64,000 bases of DNA, from NCBI RefSeq assembly GCF_017104715.1, contig NZ_JAAGPI010000003.1, forward strand, positions 310,001 through 374,000, read 5' to 3'. The notes under the pieces were generated by a model. The model made no database searches. It saw only the letters and a list, made by a program, of their open reading frames with translations, and had not been told where the DNA came from. Position 1 is the first letter of the stretch, and every line of letters starts with the position of its first letter. Shown here piece by piece: positions 27,603 to 37,510 of this stretch. Position numbers and translations under genes: made by a program. The DNA comes from Burkholderia sp. Ac-20365 (lineage in GTDB: Bacteria > Pseudomonadota > Gammaproteobacteria > Burkholderiales > Burkholderiaceae).

Positions 27603-28014
27603 TCCGCTGGAATTCAACCATCATCAAGCAATGCGTTTTAGCTTCCGTTGGAATGGCAATAGCACATGCAAACGCAACACGCCTGGGGCTGGTTGATTCA
27701 GTTCTTGACGTTTGGGTCAATTGAGCCTGAATATATCTGGTCCAGGCCCTGAATTCATAAGATCGACGCACCCAGCCCAGCCTAATGCCATCGAACGAAC
27801 CTGAAAACAGGTATCGCGATCCCACCCATCAGGCGCCGCACCAATTCTCTCGACTGATGCGTTTCGTGTGCATTTTGCACGGGCCCAATCGCTGCAGGCT
27901 GTCTTGCGCCAATGCGAAGCGGATCGCGACGACGGATCCAGACATGTCGGCAACGCCATTCGCGGGTCGTTCGATCCTGTCTGTCGGGCCGTGCGAGCGC
28001 GCTGCGCCTGTCAT
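27603..28014. other. Intergenic region between convergent transcription units
   Basis: No supported gene lies here. Short open frames on both strands lack ribosome sites. The rightward cluster ends at 27602 and the leftward membrane-protein gene ends at 28015, so terminators are expected, but no convincing hairpin with a T-run was found. Confidence 0.35.
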
Positions 28015-28605
28015 TCAGATCACGTCCCGGATCGGATACACGTACACCAGATAGAGATAGAAGAACGCTAGCGACAACGCAAGAACGATGACGCCGAGCA
28101 TGGAGGACCTGACAACAACGCCTTTGGCCGAAACCTCAAGCTCTGTCTTTAGCGTATCGTCAACACTGCTAGCCGCATCCTCCTGTTTTGCCGTATACGT
28201 GCCAGCGCGCCGCGAAATTGCAAGTGCAACGTGAAATTGCACGGCGGCAAAGTAGACACCGGCGATCACCAGCAAGACCACGGCGACGAAGATGAGTCGT
28301 GAGGACAGCAACTGCCACTCGAACACACGGCTGCGGTAAGCGTAGCCGTTGGCACGGTACTCATAGTAGTGCTGCATGGCGCTCAGGTACATCCTGCGCG
28401 TGGCCGGATCAGCGAGCACCGCACTGCCCGGGTCGTCCGCCATGGCCGCGGTGGGCGGCGCTGGTGCTGCGTATTCCGCTCCCGCCTGCACCGTCGCACG
28501 CTCCATGCGCGTCTTCTGCGCGGAGTCGTCCTGGATCGCCGCGCAGCAAAGCACGGTCACGATGCTCAAAGCGACGGCTGCCGCAGCTTGCACGATCGGC
28601 CTCAT
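28015..28605 (-). CDS. Membrane protein of unknown function (196 aa)
   Basis: An N-terminal signal-like hydrophobic segment (about 5-23) is followed by an Ala/Pro-rich periplasmic stretch. A transmembrane helix lies at about 102-124 (LIFVAVVLLVIAGVYFAAV) and a C-terminal one at about 168-190 (SMLGVIVLALSLAFFYLYLV). No catalytic motif is visible. It follows the secreted DM9-like protein gene by 11 bp on the same strand and may anchor or assist that protein at the inner membrane. The family is not recognised. Confidence 0.7.
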   Translation of the reverse strand: MRPIVQAAAAVALSIVTVLCCAAIQDDSAQKTRMERATVQAGAEYAAPAPPTAAMADDPGSAVLADPATRRMYLSAMQHYYEYRANGYAYRSRVFEWQLLSSRLIFVAVVLLVIAGVYFAAVQFHVALAISRRAGTYTAKQEDAASSVDDTLKTELEVSAKGVVVRSSMLGVIVLALSLAFFYLYLVYVYPIRDVI

Positions 28606-28616
28606 CGATAGTCTGC

Positions 28617-29405
28617 TCAGGTGCCAGCCGCGAGGAACTCCGCGATCTTCGTGCGATAGCCAATTTGGCGGTACACGTCAGTGCCTGCTTCCTTGCGCTC
28701 GGCATCGGAAAACTTCTGCATTTCCGATTCGTCGCGCCGTACCATTGTCCGTATCACCTCCAGCAGTGCCGCGTTGTGCTGGTCGAGCCAGAGTCGACCT
28801 CGTTGCGGATCAGCGGGTAGTTCCGGTGGCGTAGGCATCTGTGCGTTCGAAAGGATGTGCTGCGCGGGGAAGAACTCCTGCTTGCCGTCCGGGTAGGTTA
28901 CCTGGCTCCCATTGGGAAACTTGCGCACCACCGTTCCATCGGCCTTGCGCGCTTCCACATAGGGCCGACCCGCTGCGTCGAAGCCGCGGCGTACCGATCC
29001 GCTGGCATCAATGGCTGGCGCCGACCCTGCCACTCCGGGTCTGGGCACCACGATGGCCTTGTCCGCGAGGATGCCGGACCTTGCGCCCAGCCTGCTGGCG
29101 GCCTGCACAGCGGGTGCTGCGCCTGCAGCCAGCACCTCATAGTTCGCTACTGTCAGCGCACGGCCGGCGAACCCTATTCTGCACCCGCCGGAACCCGCCG
29201 AAATCGCGCCCAGGGACACGCCGTTGCCCTGCTGGGCACGACAGGAAAACTGTGGCCGTCCATCCACCTCGCGCCCGAGCGCGATGGCACCGGCAGGAAC
29301 CTGCCCTTGGCCGGCCTTGATCCAGTGGCTACCTGCCGGCAGCTCTGCAGCAGAAGACGACACCATTGCCATACACCATCCGCACACTGCAATCAGCCGG
29401 TTCAT
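28617..29405 (-). CDS. Secreted DM9/DUF3421-like protein
   Basis: A signal peptide is visible (MNRLIAVCGW to SSSAAE, about 1-20). Residues about 25-95 fit a DM9/DUF3421 repeat: HWIKAGQGQVPAGAIALGRE, then FSCRAQQGNGVSLGAI and ending ANYEVL. DM9 modules are lectin-like beta domains found in some secreted and toxin-associated proteins. The middle contains a Gly-rich segment with YVEARKADGTVV and QVTYPDGKQEFFP, and the C terminus is helical with charged residues. A GGAG site lies 7 bp upstream of the ATG. It forms an operon with the downstream membrane protein gene. Confidence 0.65.
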   Translation of the reverse strand: MNRLIAVCGWCMAMVSSSAAELPAGSHWIKAGQGQVPAGAIALGREVDGRPQFSCRAQQGNGVSLGAISAGSGGCRIGFAGRALTVANYEVLAAGAAPAVQAASRLGARSGILADKAIVVPRPGVAGSAPAIDASGSVRRGFDAAGRPYVEARKADGTVVRKFPNGSQVTYPDGKQEFFPAQHILSNAQMPTPPELPADPQRGRLWLDQHNAALLEVIRTMVRRDESEMQKFSDAERKEAGTDVYRQIGYRTKIAEFLAAGT

Positions 29406-30372
29406 CTCGTGAGCTCCTGCGCAAAAGCGGGCGAATGCCTACGATACGGTTATCCTGGCTGGCGCGACAGAAGCGTCAAGCCGGATCTTCGGCGTCGAGA
29501 AACATACCGTCATGGGACGCGCGGTACTGCACCGGCAGACTCCTGAGTGACGCATCAACAGCACACGGCCGCAGGCAGGTTGCTGACGTCCAGCGTAGCC
29601 ATGACCACGGCGCCCGGCTTACCGGGTGAGAACCCCACTACGACCAGACCATTCCTGACGGGCTGTGCGGCCAGCATGCTTCACGATGAACACACTGACG
29701 GACTTCGGAAGCGATGATCAGACATCTTAATTATTTTCATTAAGTACAGAATGCCTTTTTGTTCTGCCGGCAGATATGTTCTACAACACAATATTCACGT
29801 CGCAGATGAGAATATCCAGTAACTCTAGTAACGCATCGAACTGTGTCAAGATCTTTCCGGCAGGTCGGCTTTTTTAAAGTCTGCTTAAGACGCACGCTGG
29901 AAAGGGGTTGAATAGCGGCCGACACAAGATCAGGCATGCACTACCGCACATTTGCCGGGTTCTGTCCGATTTGGCTTTAACAGGAGCAGCGCCCGGTGCG
30001 TCGACCGTGTCGAACGCGTGGCCTGATGCCGCGAAAAATTTGCTTGTGCTGGTACTGGCCGGCTGCAAGGCGAAATCGCGACGCCGAAACAGCACCGGGA
30101 ACCGATTAAAAAAATGCACCGCCAACAGTCACCGGTTGCACAAGCGAAATGCGCGATGTTCTCGGGCCCTTGCATCATGCGGCTCCTCTCAACCGATCTC
30201 CCGATCATGGCCGCCTTCAGGATCTTTTTTTTCCAGAAGGATCAGCTATATTTCGGGCACCAGGTATCTCCGCATTGCGGAACTGGCGTCATAAGCAAAG
30301 CCCGGGCTGTCGCAATTGCACAATACTGTCATATGACAAATCGCATGGAGTCTTTACGCATGGAGACCCCGT
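29406..30372. other. Long divergent intergenic region (about 970 bp)
   Basis: No gene is supported; open frames up to 128 codons (29908-30294) lack ribosome sites and family resemblance. The base composition is AT-richer than the flanking clusters. The region separates the leftward DM9 operon from the rightward protease-nuclease gene and must carry both promoters. A T8 run around 30227 could belong to a terminator, but no clear stem was seen. Confidence 0.4.
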
Positions 30373-32718
30373 ATGGACCTAGCCACCACGACACGGTTGC
30401 AACTGCTTTTTCGTGAAAGACTCGCGCGGCAAACTTTCGAAATTGAACGCTCGCTGCGGCAAATCGCGGCTGGCAATCCTTTAGGCGCAGAGCCTGACCC
30501 GGAGCGTAGTACCAGGCGCATGGCCTATAAGGCTGGACTGCCTGCGCGCGACGCTGCCGCACTCGCAGGCATCATTCGCCAGACCGCCGCGACCATTGAT
30601 GCCGGTACCGATGACGGCGCCGAATCAATGCAAGGTCCGACACTTGACCTCGTGGGCGTTTCATTCCTTGCAAAGGGGCGTCTGGTCGCGAATGCGGTTG
30701 GGCGCGTCGTCTTCAGGTCCGGCAGGGCGCAAGGCAGTGGCTTTCTGGTTGGCCCGGGCCTTTTCCTGACCAACAATCACGTCATCCCCTCTGCGAATAT
30801 TGCCACCCAGATGGTGGTTCAGTTTGACTATGAAACCACCGGCGACGGCGTCGCCAGCCCAACCACGACGTTCCCCCTCGATCCTGGAACCTGCTTCATT
30901 TCCGACCCCATCGACCTGCTCGACTTCACGCTTGTGGCAATCGGCCCGCGTCTGTCGGGACCAAAGACACTTCAGTCCCTGGGATATGTCGCACTGTCTG
31001 ACGCCTCAGACAAGCACATGCTCGGTGAGATTGCAAACATCATTCAGCACCCTCAGGGTGGATACAAGCAACTGGTCGTTCGCGAGAACAACATTATTTC
31101 GCGCGACGAAACACATGACGTATTGCACTACCTTGCAGACACCGAGAAGGGATCGTCAGGTTCACCGGTGTGCAACAATGATTGGGAGCCTATCGCACTC
31201 CATCATTGGGGTGAGCCACATTTTGAACTGAAAAATGCGCTCGGCACGCCGCTGCGACAGGATGTCAACGAAGGCATCCGCATCAGTTCCATCGTCAGGG
31301 CGTTGAAATTGCGCGCGAGTTCCATGACCGATAAGGCCAGCGCGCGTGCGGTAAATGAACTTCTGCAGGTTTGGAGCCTGTGCGCTCGCAGTGGCCCTGT
31401 GATGACGCCTGAGAATGCATTCAACGGCAGCGAAGAAGCCTGCCGCGCGCCGCCCAGATCCGGCGCAGACGGTATGTCCGCCCCGTCTATTGCCGCCGAC
31501 GGAACGCTGAGCTGGAGTTTGCCCATCGAGTTCAGCCTGAGACTCCCTTGGGTCAGCGCGGGGCAGACGAATCAACCTTTTACGCCCGATTTCGCGCCGC
31601 CCCAGAGAAGCGAACCGCAACCTGAGGAAAAGAAAGAAAAAGCCACTCCGGCGTCCGACGATTTTTCTGACCGCAATGGGTACGAACCGGGGTTCATCCG
31701 GGGCTTCGTTGTGCCACTTCCCGACTGGTCAAAGGTCCCGTACCGGATTGCAAGAAACCAGCAGGCCCTTCACGGAGATGATCCTCACGAGCTGCGCTAC
31801 CACCATTTCTCCATCGTCATGAATGCGGATCGCCGGATTGCACTGTTCACCGCGTGCAATATTGACGGTCGGCGTCTCGTGGCAATCAACCGGCAGGACA
31901 AGTCCACTAACACCAGTCCAACGCTGGCTGACCTCGGCATCGAATCGCTTGGCGCCGAGGCGAGCGACGATTTCAGTCCCGACCCGCGGATCCTGGAGAA
32001 TGAACAGATGGCAGTGGAGTTCTATCAGGATCAGAAGGTCCCGGGCTACGAAAAACCACCATACCCGGGCACGGACGCATCGGCTGAGGAAAGGCGGATA
32101 TATGCAAAGGCTATGAACGAACGGACCGCACGCATGTTCCAGAAAGGCCACATTACGCTTCGCAGCGACCCGGCATGGGGAACGGCTGACCAAGCGCTGC
32201 TTGCGGAGAGCGACACTTTCTACTATACGAATGCAGCGCCCCAGCTGGGTTTCTTCAATCAGGGCAGCCCCGAGAAAAGCCCGGCTGCAAAGGGAAAGCT
32301 TCGCTGGCGTGCTGTGGAAACCTTCGTTGAGAGAAACGCATTTACGACACACCAACGGGTCAGCGTTTTCGCAGGGCCCGTGTTCGACGACGAGAATGAT
32401 CCGGAGTATCGCTTTGGTTCCAAGCTGCCAATGCGGTTTTGGAAAATCGCTATCTGGAAAGGATCCCACGGGTTGCAGTCAGTGGCGCTGCTGGCAGACC
32501 AGCATCCCGTACTTGAGCGTCTCACCAAAGGGATGCCAGAAGGCATGGAAGCCTACGATGACGAAGAAGAACTATCCAGGGTATCCGAGTTTATATCAAC
32601 GGTCGCAGAGGTTGAAAGGCTGACGGGACTGCGGTTCGATAGCCAGGTTCGAGACGGCGATATCCGTCTCGGCGCTAACGGAAATGAGTCAGCATGGGAC
32701 TTCGTTTTTCCAGCCTGA
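30373..32718 (+). CDS. Trypsin-like protease fused to a DNA/RNA non-specific endonuclease
   Basis: A GGAGA site precedes the ATG. The N-terminal helical region (1-85) is followed by a chymotrypsin/V8-like serine protease with His136 in LTNNHVI, Asp184 in LLDFTLVAI and Ser262 in KGSSGSPV. After a Pro/Glu-rich linker (about 400-430) comes a NUC-type endonuclease (about 470-740) with QKGHITLR (His593 in the position of the DRGH His), NAAPQLGFFNQG as the NxxPQ...FN motif, and a downstream WRAVE. The Arg/Asp of the classic DRGH motif is replaced by Gln-Lys, but the His and Asn are kept. No signal peptide is seen. Trypsin-nuclease fusions fit predicted conflict-effector designs in which the protease releases or activates the nuclease; that role is inference. 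Confidence 0.85.
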   Translation: MDLATTTRLQLLFRERLARQTFEIERSLRQIAAGNPLGAEPDPERSTRRMAYKAGLPARDAAALAGIIRQTAATIDAGTDDGAESMQGPTLDLVGVSFLAKGRLVANAVGRVVFRSGRAQGSGFLVGPGLFLTNNHVIPSANIATQMVVQFDYETTGDGVASPTTTFPLDPGTCFISDPIDLLDFTLVAIGPRLSGPKTLQSLGYVALSDASDKHMLGEIANIIQHPQGGYKQLVVRENNIISRDETHDVLHYLADTEKGSSGSPVCNNDWEPIALHHWGEPHFELKNALGTPLRQDVNEGIRISSIVRALKLRASSMTDKASARAVNELLQVWSLCARSGPVMTPENAFNGSEEACRAPPRSGADGMSAPSIAADGTLSWSLPIEFSLRLPWVSAGQTNQPFTPDFAPPQRSEPQPEEKKEKATPASDDFSDRNGYEPGFIRGFVVPLPDWSKVPYRIARNQQALHGDDPHELRYHHFSIVMNADRRIALFTACNIDGRRLVAINRQDKSTNTSPTLADLGIESLGAEASDDFSPDPRILENEQMAVEFYQDQKVPGYEKPPYPGTDASAEERRIYAKAMNERTARMFQKGHITLRSDPAWGTADQALLAESDTFYYTNAAPQLGFFNQGSPEKSPAAKGKLRWRAVETFVERNAFTTHQRVSVFAGPVFDDENDPEYRFGSKLPMRFWKIAIWKGSHGLQSVALLADQHPVLERLTKGMPEGMEAYDDEEELSRVSEFISTVAEVERLTGLRFDSQVRDGDIRLGANGNESAWDFVFPA

Positions 32719-33691
32719 CGCAATCGGGCCAACTGTCAACACTCACGTCGGCAAATGCTTCCTGATCCCGATGTGCGCTCTCCTGAAGCGGTTGGCAGGT
32801 TGGCATGCGTCGATAACGCACGCATTGAGAATCTCGACGGGGCCGCCCCTGAACTCGTGCCTGCAAAAGCTTGCGCTCCGCGAACCCTCCGCGGCACATT
32901 CGCGCTGCTCGGCCGAGGATGAGCGAAATTCAAGCGTCGTCACGAATCCTTCAATGGACAGGTGACACTGAAGTTCAGTCCGCCATTCTCTCAGGGTCTT
33001 GATCTGGTTTTATTCGCTTAAGAGACAACCGCAAAATTTCACAGTCGATTCACCCGGTATACTGTCTCCACGGATGTCGGCGGTGGCCAAACAGCGTTGG
33101 ACGTCGCGCACCCTTGCGGGTCAGGCATGTCCCAGTTGCCCCCGTGCAACCCCACTATTCTTCAAAATTCGTCAGCAATGTTCAGGTGACAACCAATGGG
33201 GCGCTAACGTCCGGAGTCGCGACGGCCCCAGCGCGATCCGCGACCGGAAGTTTCAGAACCGAGGAAAAAGCTGAATACGCTGGAATCTCCTGGTGTCACG
33301 CCTCGATGGACGACCACGAATCGCGTGCCCACGAAAAGTTCTACTGTCTTTCAAGTCAAGATTCCTGGGCGACCTAGCCCTTGTAGCTAATAACAATTAG
33401 CAACGGTCAGTTTCTGGGTGCGAACATTTGCAACATGCGGCTGCTATTTTCTCCTAGCCAATGACATGACCGATACGGTTCTCTCCACATCGAAGAAAAC
33501 GGCCTCTTCATTAAGACCACTTTATCTGGAATCAGACAACGATGTGTATTGATATCTCCGGGCCAGTACGAGCGGCGCCCGGCATTAAGTCTTTGCATCA
33601 TTGAACTCCACTAACTAAAGTTGCAAGCGGAATCTCGGCGCCCGCGCTAATGGGGCAAGGGTTTGTTAAAGACCATCCGCAGGAGCTTTCT
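32719..33691. other. Intergenic region without a recognised gene
   Basis: About 970 bp with only short open frames on both strands (for example 32684-32965 and 33114-33377), none with convincing ribosome sites or family resemblance. It may hold decayed sequence. Confidence 0.4.
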
Positions 33692-34060
33692 GTGTCGCTC
33701 AAATTTCGTGAACCGGCTTCCCGGATCATCGCGTTAGCGGTTCTTTCTTGGCCGTTACATCTCGCCGCGGCGAATTGCGTAGCGCAGATACTGGAGCAAA
33801 AAACAGTTGAAAACGGAAATTTTCGACAGATTGTTTTCAGTATCAAGGTCCCCGCCTGCCGAAGCAACGGCTCGATAGATTACCTCATCGAAACACGCCG
33901 CGAGAACGCCGATGACACCGACAGCCAGATAAGAACCGCGAGGTGGAATGCAGAGGATAGAGGCCAGTTTTCATTTTCAGACAATGCCGGCGGCATTCCT
34001 CTACAACTTGCGGTAGTCAGTGTCGTGGCCAACGGTGCGAAATGCACGTGCATTGATTGA
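33692..34060 (+). CDS. Small secreted protein of unknown function (122 aa)
   Basis: A GTG at 33692 is chosen because AGGAG lies 6-7 bp upstream and the resulting N terminus (VSLKFREPASRIIALAVL, then LAAANC) is a good signal peptide; the frame opening at 33650 would bury it. The mature part is about 95 residues with four Cys (NCVA, PACRSN and the C-terminal CTCID), suggesting disulfides and periplasmic or extracellular location. The family is not recognised. It lies about 100 bp upstream of another secreted protein gene and is probably co-expressed with it. Confidence 0.6.
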   Translation: MSLKFREPASRIIALAVLSWPLHLAAANCVAQILEQKTVENGNFRQIVFSIKVPACRSNGSIDYLIETRRENADDTDSQIRTARWNAEDRGQFSFSDNAGGIPLQLAVVSVVANGAKCTCID

Positions 34061-34159
34061 AAAAATGGCCTGACAAACTCTCTGGGGTAACAGGTCGTTC
34101 AACGCCGGTCATTTGCATGGCTGCGTTTCGTGTAGCCATATCATGAGGCAGTCCATTTC

Positions 34160-36100
34160 ATGTTCCATGTACGCTGTCTCTTTTTTATCGTGTTTGCGCT
34201 GCTATCTGGAGGCGAATTGCACGCGCAAAAGAAGCTTCTTGATTATGGTCCTTACAACGGATACACGCTCGGAAAAGGATTCCTCGGAAACGATTTTACC
34301 CAGCCACTTAGCAGCTGTCTCAAGGGGAAATCAAACCCATACCGGGCCAGTAGATCCAGGATGGTGGCCAGCATTACCTATTCGTCGTCCGATTACGAAA
34401 AAGCGTTGCACATTGACCAGGCTGCCGAGGCGAGCTTCCTGAACGTCGTGAGCGGTAGCGAAGAACTGCAGCTCGGTCGTTCGACGACCGCGTCCGGCTC
34501 ACTGTTCGATATCGTGATTGAGGCTTACAGCGAATTCAATGGCGAGACGCTCGACAACATTGCATGGGATAGCCCGTATGACGGGTGGATGGCATCTGGC
34601 GACCCTCAAAAAATCGAACTGGTTCGTCAGACATGCGGGGACAGCTACATCGAGACCGCTTTCAATGAAGCCCGTTTATACGTGGTGTTGCATGTTTCAT
34701 CAAAGGGAACCACCGCGCTCACGACGTTCGCAGGAAAAGCCAGCGGCAGCATTGGCCTGGACGTCGGGTCGGTCAGTTCCTCCATCGGCGGCGACGCGAC
34801 CATCAAACAAGCGAATAAAAGCGGAGCCATTAAAGTCGAGGTCTTTTCAGTCGGTTATGGGAACCCGCCTCCGGCGGCCGAGCCAATAGGCATCGCTCCC
34901 GCCGATGGGCTGGATGATATCGCCACAAAGGTAAACAAATACCTTAAAACGCTGACCATTACCGGGCAGCCCGTCAAATATCAGCTTGCCCCGATGCCTG
35001 GCATGAGAAACGGTTCGTTGCTGGATCAGCAATTCACCACTGCCATAAAGGAACTCAAGGCTGGCTATCTATCGGTGGAAGGTCGGGCAACGAATGTCAC
35101 CCGGCTTCAAGGTAGCGATCCCCGCCGCGTCGCCTTCAGACAGCCAGACGCCGACAATGCCTTACAGTTATTGTCCCGAAGCCTTTCGCAATACTCCCGG
35201 GCAGTCGCGCGAGCACATGAGATCTGCCGGAAGGCCTCGGACATCAGCGTTTGTGATGCCGCCGTTCGGGAAGCCGGTCTGCCGCCTCCCATAGAGAGCA
35301 TTGAACTACCGCCTGTTTCGTCACTGGCAGGCGAGCCGGTTAACGGTAATTTCATATTTGCCGTCGATGGCCGCCCCGTCTCACCGTCACAAAACATTTC
35401 GCTGTCAAGCGCTGCGGGGCAAACTCTTCTGGAAGCCGCGAGGAAGCAGGTTTCACCCGATGCTAAAAATGTCGATCTGATCGCGCCTCTACCCTCCCCA
35501 TGGGTCGCGTACGTTGACTTGCTGATCGAGACACCACAATGGCCCAAGCCCTCTGTCATCATCGGTCGAACCCGCTTATTTACGGAGGATCTCGAACTGC
35601 CATATTATTTTCGACAGCGGGGGCTCGGGCACTATGCGATTCAGGTCGCACATGCTGACGAAGCAAGGCCTTGTAAAATCGGCGCGGCGCCGAGCGCTAT
35701 ATTGCCGCTTAGCCTGCTTGAACCCTCCTGCCTGACAGCGACCGGGCAGATCCTCCGGAATGTCGCATCGGCGTCAGCAGCGAGCCACGCGCTGTACGCA
35801 AAAACTCACGGTGCGATCAATTCATCAGAGATTCTGACCGCTGTTATTACGGATTGCTTCGGGAAACACATGGCTGCCAACGCCGCTAACCTAGCCTTCA
35901 CAGTTTCGCTTGGTACAAATATCTCAGCAATGCATTCATTGTCGGTTCAAACCGCTGGTGGGATCTTCCAATTGAGCGAAGGAACCGAATCGCGAAGTTT
36001 TTCTGACTGGCAGAAGGTAGCAGACCAGCGCACAGGTGAATTAACCGGACCACGACAATTTCTGTTCGCGCCGTCGTTGTGCACGAGTCATTTACCGTAA
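34160..36100 (+). CDS. Secreted protein with a possible MACPF-like segment (646 aa)
   Basis: A signal peptide is visible (MFHVRCLFFIVFALL to ELHAQ, about 1-22). Residues about 159-234 show CGDSYIETAFNEARLYVVLH, then Gly/Ser-rich segments (ASGSIGLDVGSVSSSIGG) and a closing strand KVEVFSVGYG. This recalls the MACPF/CDC core, where a fixed (F/C)GxHYI-like strand precedes amphipathic Gly/Ser helices. The rest comprises beta-rich regions and several Cys. The MACPF resemblance is weak and pattern-based; a secreted structural protein is the alternative. Following a small secreted protein gene, it could be part of an extracellular antagonism function. Confidence 0.6.
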   Translation: MFHVRCLFFIVFALLSGGELHAQKKLLDYGPYNGYTLGKGFLGNDFTQPLSSCLKGKSNPYRASRSRMVASITYSSSDYEKALHIDQAAEASFLNVVSGSEELQLGRSTTASGSLFDIVIEAYSEFNGETLDNIAWDSPYDGWMASGDPQKIELVRQTCGDSYIETAFNEARLYVVLHVSSKGTTALTTFAGKASGSIGLDVGSVSSSIGGDATIKQANKSGAIKVEVFSVGYGNPPPAAEPIGIAPADGLDDIATKVNKYLKTLTITGQPVKYQLAPMPGMRNGSLLDQQFTTAIKELKAGYLSVEGRATNVTRLQGSDPRRVAFRQPDADNALQLLSRSLSQYSRAVARAHEICRKASDISVCDAAVREAGLPPPIESIELPPVSSLAGEPVNGNFIFAVDGRPVSPSQNISLSSAAGQTLLEAARKQVSPDAKNVDLIAPLPSPWVAYVDLLIETPQWPKPSVIIGRTRLFTEDLELPYYFRQRGLGHYAIQVAHADEARPCKIGAAPSAILPLSLLEPSCLTATGQILRNVASASAASHALYAKTHGAINSSEILTAVITDCFGKHMAANAANLAFTVSLGTNISAMHSLSVQTAGGIFQLSEGTESRSFSDWQKVADQRTGELTGPRQFLFAPSLCTSHLP

Positions 36101-36138
36101 AGCCGTAAATCTGGCACATCGCGCAGGGTCAACGCCAA

Positions 36139-36480
36139 TTACGTTCGTTCAGATGGCCGAGATGGAATGGACACCGCTTTTTCCACTAGGGATGAATCAC
36201 CGTTTGGAGCACTCGCGTTCAATCGGTCGATCTCGCGCTGACGTACCGTCTCGAGCTCGCCAGACCCCTTTGGGGCCCTGATTTCTACAGCCATCCTCAT
36301 CGGCTTTAGCGCACTGGCAACCACAACTGTTTCTACGAGCCGTTTTATGTTGTCGGCCAGCACTTGACAACTCATTCTGGTGTGCACTCGCCCAAGCGTG
36401 GAGGTTACGTCGTGGGTGGCAGCCATCCATTGCCTGAACGTATCGAATACAAGCCCGACAGTGCTTCTGCGCATGGTCAT
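36139..36480 (-). pseudogene. Remnant of an IS1182-like transposase C terminus
   Basis: The 113-codon frame contains FDTFRQWMAATHDVTSTLGR followed by VHTRMSCQVLADNIKRLVET. This resembles the end of IS1182-type transposases, where FGTxKxWMGxTHFLT and ExSLHVLAYNxKR are conserved. The catalytic part is missing, so it is a fragment of a formerly larger element. Confidence 0.55.
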
Positions 36481-37510
36481 TGTCCCGCGCTTGCGCTCAG
36501 GACGACGTTACACGGCTTCCAGTGTGTATGCATGTCAGTGCGTATTCCCGTCGCCAACTGCATCAATCGTCTCGGGGCGAACAACGCGCCATGAGCAGGA
36601 AATGCGAGCAGGTGCTGGTCCTACACATTCCGTCGACAGGGACGGACCGAAACAATGAGGGTACGCAAGACGCTCAACAGAAACAACCCATTCGTGTCGT
36701 AGCGGGCATTGCCTGCTGAACCCTGCGCCCGTAGGCAACCGGTGCGCCTAGGCGCGAAGGCAGTGCGTCGTGTTTTATGTTTCGGGCGTTACGCCCGGAT
36801 CCACGAATGTTCGATGCCGCACAGACGACGCAGGAATTCCAGGCGTCCAATGGACGCTAAACCATTGACAACCGCTGCCTGCATGCCCCCCGCTGTGACG
36901 GTGATTTCACAGACCGTCCAGCCCCGCTTTCCCGATACCGGCTGACCATCCCCCCTCGTCACACCCCGGGTGAACGGCTTGGGCACAGACACAGATCGCG
37001 GGCATTGCACTGATTCATGCGGGCGCATCGATTCCGGGCCGATCGTGAACATCCTGCAGATGGTTGAAGCACGTAGGGCACTCAAGGTAGCAGCAGATCG
37101 CCCGGACCCGCCGCAGAGGGAACCCGCCAGCTGTCGGCCGCCCGACGCACCCGTGTACACGCCAGCCCCCGCACACCGTGTCTACCCCGTCTCATGCCCG
37201 CCCGGGTCCCGACGATCCCACCGGACGGTGCGTGCACGCATGCCCCGCGCACACGCTCGCCGGCACCCACCGGACTTGCGCGCACAACACCCTGTGCAGC
37301 CACACCACGTTGGCCATACAGCCTGGCCAGCCCCCGCGCCCGGATGAGTGGCGCCTTCCTAGCGCCAGGTGCAGACCATGCATTACGCGACGTGCTCCCC
37401 CCAGGAGATGTCCGGCCAGACAGTCGCGATCAGCTTTTCCGGGGGCCACGCGAAGATGACCCGCTCCAGGTCCACCTTCGCACCGCCCTGTCAAAGACCG
37501 GGAGACAGAC
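36481..37510. other. Leader region of the giant-protein operon (about 1 kb)
   Basis: No gene is supported. The part from 37080 on is rich in CAC/CCG tracts and becomes as GC-rich as the giant genes. It likely contains regulatory sequence for 37511, including one weak sigma54-type candidate. Confidence 0.4.
37349..37364 (+). promoter_or_regulatory. Weak sigma54-type promoter candidate for the giant-protein operon
   Basis: TGGCGCCTTCCTAGCG has the required 10 bases between GG and GC and a good -24 element, but the -12 element (CTAGC) departs from TTGC. It lies about 150 bp upstream of 37511. No tandem 9-bp repeats like those at 11631 were seen nearby, so confidence is low. Confidence 0.25.
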
